DNA of 37,758 bases. It comes from Sulfurovum sp. Its GTDB lineage: Bacteria > Campylobacterota > Campylobacteria > Campylobacterales > Sulfurovaceae. The notes under the pieces are model-generated. The model was not told where the DNA came from and ran no database searches. It saw only the letters and a list, made by a program, of their open reading frames with translations. Within the stretch, counting starts at the first letter, position 1; each line of letters starts with the position of its first letter. This document shows positions 35,771-37,758 of the stretch, in pieces. Made by a program: the position numbers and the translations under genes. The DNA lies in assembly GCA_013139765.1 (NCBI GenBank), contig WTAE01000046.1, forward strand, positions 1-37,758, in the 5' to 3' direction.

Positions 35771-35798
35771 GGATGTGACCTTCTTGTTTATTGTGGAT

Positions 35799-35807
35799 AT
35801 TATAGCA
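35799..35807 (-). promoter_or_regulatory. Extended -10 promoter of the mutase-pgi unit
   Basis: TGC-TATAAT on the minus strand, 29 bases before the ATG at 35770, sits in the 45-base gap after galE. It is identical in the nine key bases to the galU box. No -35 is visible. Confidence 0.65.
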
Positions 35808-35815
35808 AAATCGTG

Positions 35816-36835
35816 TTAATTAGTCTGTGAATATCCATCAGGGTTATTTGATTGCCATCGCCAGCTGTCTTCACACATTTCAGAGATGTCTTTTTTTGCC
35901 TCCCAGCCTAGCACTTCTTTGGCGTAGCTTGGGTCTGCGTAACATTTTGCAATGTCTCCTGCACGTCTTGGTGCAATGGTATAGGGAACTGTTTTGTTTG
36001 AAGCTTTTTCAAACGCTTTGACCATGTCGAGTACGGAGTAGCCTATACCTGTTCCCAGGTTAATGGTCATGACTTCTGTAAAACTTTTGATCTTATCTAA
36101 GGCTTTCACGTGGCCGTCTGCTAAGTCCATGACATGGATGTAGTCACGTACACCTGTACCATCAGGGGTATTGTAGTCATCACCAAAAACAGAAAGAGAA
36201 GCACGTTTCCCTACTGCAGTTTGGGCAATGAAAGGCATGAGGTTATTGGGAATGCCGTTAGGGTCTTCTCCAATGGTTCCTGAAGGGTGTGCGCCTACAG
36301 GATTGAAGTAACGTAGAAGAACAACTTTCCAGTCATTATCTGAAATGTATAAATCTCGAAGTATCTCTTCTACAAAGAGTTTTGAACGTCCGTAAGGGTT
36401 TGTGGCAGAGAGTGGAAAGTTTTCTAAAATAGGAGTTGTATGTGGGTCACCATATACGGTAGCAGAAGAAGAGAAGACAATAGATTTGCAGCCATGTTCT
36501 GCCATGACTTCGCAGAGAACTGCCGTGCCATTTACATTGTTATCATAATACTTGAGTGGTTTTTCTACAGATTCCCCTACCGCTTTAAGCCCTGCAAAAT
36601 GAATGACAGCGTCTATAGTATGTGCGCTAAATACAGAATGAAGGTCATTTCTAGATCTGACATCACCTTCAATAGTTATAAGTGTTTGAGAAATGATCTG
36701 TTCTACTCTTTTAACAGCTTCTTTTGAAGCATTACAAAAGTTGTCAAAAATAACCACTTCATAACCTGCTTCAATGAGTAAAATAATGGTGTGTGAACCA
36801 ATGTATCCAGCGCCACCAGTGACAAGAATTTTCAT
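35816..36835 (-). CDS. galE: UDP-glucose 4-epimerase
   Basis: 339 residues, full length. The NAD site is GGAGYIGSH (7-15), then SSSATVYG and NPYGRSKL with the Y-x3-K pair, RYFNPVGAHPSG and GTGVRDYIHVMDLA. It interconverts UDP-glucose and UDP-galactose and, in Campylobacter-type Gne enzymes, also the N-acetyl forms; specificity is not decided here. It starts 4 bases after the YfaZ-like gene, so the two share a message. Confidence 0.92.
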   Translation of the reverse strand: MKILVTGGAGYIGSHTIILLIEAGYEVVIFDNFCNASKEAVKRVEQIISQTLITIEGDVRSRNDLHSVFSAHTIDAVIHFAGLKAVGESVEKPLKYYDNNVNGTAVLCEVMAEHGCKSIVFSSSATVYGDPHTTPILENFPLSATNPYGRSKLFVEEILRDLYISDNDWKVVLLRYFNPVGAHPSGTIGEDPNGIPNNLMPFIAQTAVGKRASLSVFGDDYNTPDGTGVRDYIHVMDLADGHVKALDKIKSFTEVMTINLGTGIGYSVLDMVKAFEKASNKTVPYTIAPRRAGDIAKCYADPSYAKEVLGWEAKKDISEMCEDSWRWQSNNPDGYSQTN

Positions 36836-36839
36836 ATTT

Positions 36840-37400
36840 TTAGAAGCTCAACTTTAATCCACCATAAAAACTATCACTGAGTGTATAGTCAATGAACTCA
36901 TAATTTGTTTCTATGTTTCTGTAGCCTAGAAAAATGTGGATATTGCTAATGACTTCCATGTCTGCTTCTGTTCTAAATTCTGAATAAGTGTCTCCATCTG
37001 AGAATGTCAGTACTGAGGGTGCATAAGCAAAACTAGCAGAGAGGGTAGTGTTGGGGATGTTGTTAGAGAGTGGCAAGAGGTAAGCGACTTTTGCAAAGAG
37101 TGGAAGTGCCACAAAATCTTCTGCAAATGCCAGTTGGAAACCAAAAGAAAAATGTAAGTCTGGGGCCGCTTCGAGTGCAGATCCTGCGCTGAGTCCTAAA
37201 GTGACAAGGTCATCTAAGTCATTGTGCAAATAGCTAAAGTCAACATGATACTCTGTACCACCTGTATAGCCCATAGTTTCGTTAAAGTTGTAAGAAGCGA
37301 GTACTTCTACATCATCAGAATTTATGTCTAAACCAATGCTGTTTTGTGCCTGTGAAAGTCCCGTAAATACGAGTGCTGTGAGTACTATTTTCTTGAACAT
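36840..37400 (-). CDS. YfaZ-like outer-membrane beta-barrel protein
   Basis: 186 residues. A signal peptide (MFKKIVLTALVFTGLSQAQ) precedes alternating hydrophobic beta strands with acidic loops, and the protein ends in phenylalanine (GLKLSF), the outer-membrane insertion signal. The pattern resembles the YfaZ family, whose role is unknown. About 165 mature residues suit a small eight-stranded barrel. It may have no link to glycan synthesis beyond sharing a transcript with galE. Confidence 0.65.
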   Translation of the reverse strand: MFKKIVLTALVFTGLSQAQNSIGLDINSDDVEVLASYNFNETMGYTGGTEYHVDFSYLHNDLDDLVTLGLSAGSALEAAPDLHFSFGFQLAFAEDFVALPLFAKVAYLLPLSNNIPNTTLSASFAYAPSVLTFSDGDTYSEFRTEADMEVISNIHIFLGYRNIETNYEFIDYTLSDSFYGGLKLSF

Positions 37401-37427
37401 ACTATCTTCCCTTGATATTTTTTTAAT

Positions 37428-37436
37428 ATCTTAGCA
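37428..37436 (-). promoter_or_regulatory. Candidate extended -10 for the YfaZ-like gene and galE
   Basis: TGC-TAAGAT on the minus strand, 27 bases before the ATG, follows a T-rich tract. It keeps the TGC extension of the galU and mutase promoters but matches TATAAT at only four of six positions. AAGGGAAG is the ribosome site. Confidence 0.4.
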
Positions 37437-37465
37437 AAAAAAGAAGAAAAAGAAAGTTAAATAAA

Positions 37466-37729
37466 TCAGTCTGCAGGTCTATAGTTTTTCTCTTTTTCTT
37501 CGCGTTCTTTTCTGATTTTTTCTTTGTGGGCTTTTTTATATGCTTCCTTTTTGGCTTGCATCATGGCCGCATCTTGTAAGTCCTCTTCATTGTCATGGCG
37601 TACGGCATCTGTAAACTTACTGTGGTCATCAAACTGTCCTGTTTTTACTGCCCAAAGTAGGGCCATTAAACCAATGGCACCTAAAAAAGTAGAAATACCT
37701 ATCATTAAAATGACTATACTTTCAGACAT
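37466..37729 (-). CDS. ccoS: cbb3-type cytochrome oxidase assembly protein CcoS
   Basis: 87 residues. One N-terminal membrane helix (about 5-27) runs into ALLWAVKTGQFDD, the CcoS signature, then the acidic HDNEEDL. The tail after residue 58 is a charged Lys/Glu-rich helix, longer than in many CcoS proteins. CcoS is needed for cofactor insertion into cbb3 oxidase and normally follows ccoI, which would lie just beyond the window edge. AAGGAT sits 7 bases before the ATG. It marks the boundary between a respiratory operon and the glycan locus. Confidence 0.87.
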   Translation of the reverse strand: MSESIVILMIGISTFLGAIGLMALLWAVKTGQFDDHSKFTDAVRHDNEEDLQDAAMMQAKKEAYKKAHKEKIRKEREEKEKNYRPAD

Positions 37730-37758
37730 TATTTATCCTTAAATTTGATTTGTTTGAT

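Noticed and set aside
37414-37430. GATATT-TTTTT-AATATC inverted repeat as a terminator of ccoS
   Set aside because: The stem has six A+T-rich pairs with no G+C core. It overlaps the likely promoter of the YfaZ-like gene, so a terminator call is not supported.
1-37758. Mobile elements, integrases or att sites explaining the accessory genes
   Set aside because: No transposase, integrase, tRNA gene or terminal repeats are visible. Any transfer would have to be shown by composition or comparison.

Overview
The window reads as part of a Campylobacterota (epsilonproteobacterial) chromosome, probably a free-living Sulfurovum- or Sulfurimonas-like organism. This is inferred from the low G+C, the compact overlapping genes, the short 404-residue glucose-6-phosphate isomerase, the CcoS gene of a cbb3 oxidase, and sigma70-type promoters with a good TATAAT box but no clear -35. 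All 35 genes I can support lie on the minus strand, so transcription runs from high to low coordinates. They form a surface-polysaccharide and envelope locus. No gene-free stretch exceeds 300 bases; the largest gap is 163 bases, between pgi and galU. I saw no tRNA, rRNA, CRISPR array, insertion sequence or prophage gene.

Layout in transcription order. (a) 37.7-31.1 kb, sugar supply: ccoS, a YfaZ-like outer-membrane protein, galE, phosphomannomutase/phosphoglucomutase, pgi, galU and a GDP-fucose synthase. (b) 31.0-28.2 kb: a fused GDP-mannose pyrophosphorylase/isomerase, then the Wzm/Wzt ABC exporter. (c) 28.1-20.0 kb: a CapK-like adenylate-forming enzyme, a sugar-phosphate cyclase of the dehydroquinate/2-deoxy-scyllo-inosose synthase superfamily, a short-chain reductase and four GT4 glycosyltransferases. 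(d) 20.0-13.6 kb: a phosphate-related module. It comprises a membrane-anchored CotH-like kinase fused to a beta-helix, an anchored TPR/beta-sandwich protein, a VTC-type polyphosphate polymerase domain protein, a DUF4956 membrane protein, a secreted family I inorganic pyrophosphatase, and a secreted CYTH/VTC-like protein with a C-terminal membrane anchor. (e) 13.5-4.3 kb: gmd, rmd, a divergent polysaccharide deacetylase, wecB, an acyltransferase 3, ugd and two more glycosyltransferases. (f) 4.3-0 kb: a polyprenyl-phosphate sugar-1-phosphate transferase, gmhB, msbA and a partial LPS-kinase-like gene cut by the window edge.

How the genes fit together (inference). Fructose-6-P and glucose-6-P feed GDP-mannose (ManC), GDP-D-rhamnose (Gmd, Rmd), GDP-L-fucose (Gmd, Fcl), UDP-Glc/Gal/GlcA (GalU, GalE, Ugd) and UDP-ManNAc (WecB). 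The chain would start on undecaprenyl phosphate (WcaJ/WbaP-like), be extended by about six GT4 enzymes, be modified by the acyltransferase and the deacetylase-like protein, and be exported by Wzm/Wzt. No Wzx or Wzy is visible. The combination gmd-rmd, manC, wzm-wzt and several GT4 genes recalls the Pseudomonas common-antigen D-rhamnan locus.

The most unusual part is the phosphate module in the middle. A cytosolic phosphate-polymerase domain and a membrane protein are paired with four envelope-facing proteins (kinase-like, CYTH-like, pyrophosphatase, beta-sandwich). This suggests that a phosphate polymer or phosphorylated glycan is made, moved across the membrane and processed outside the cytoplasm. 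The second most unusual feature is the cyclitol-type cyclase beside the reductase and CapK-like genes, which may put a carbasugar or cyclitol in the glycan.
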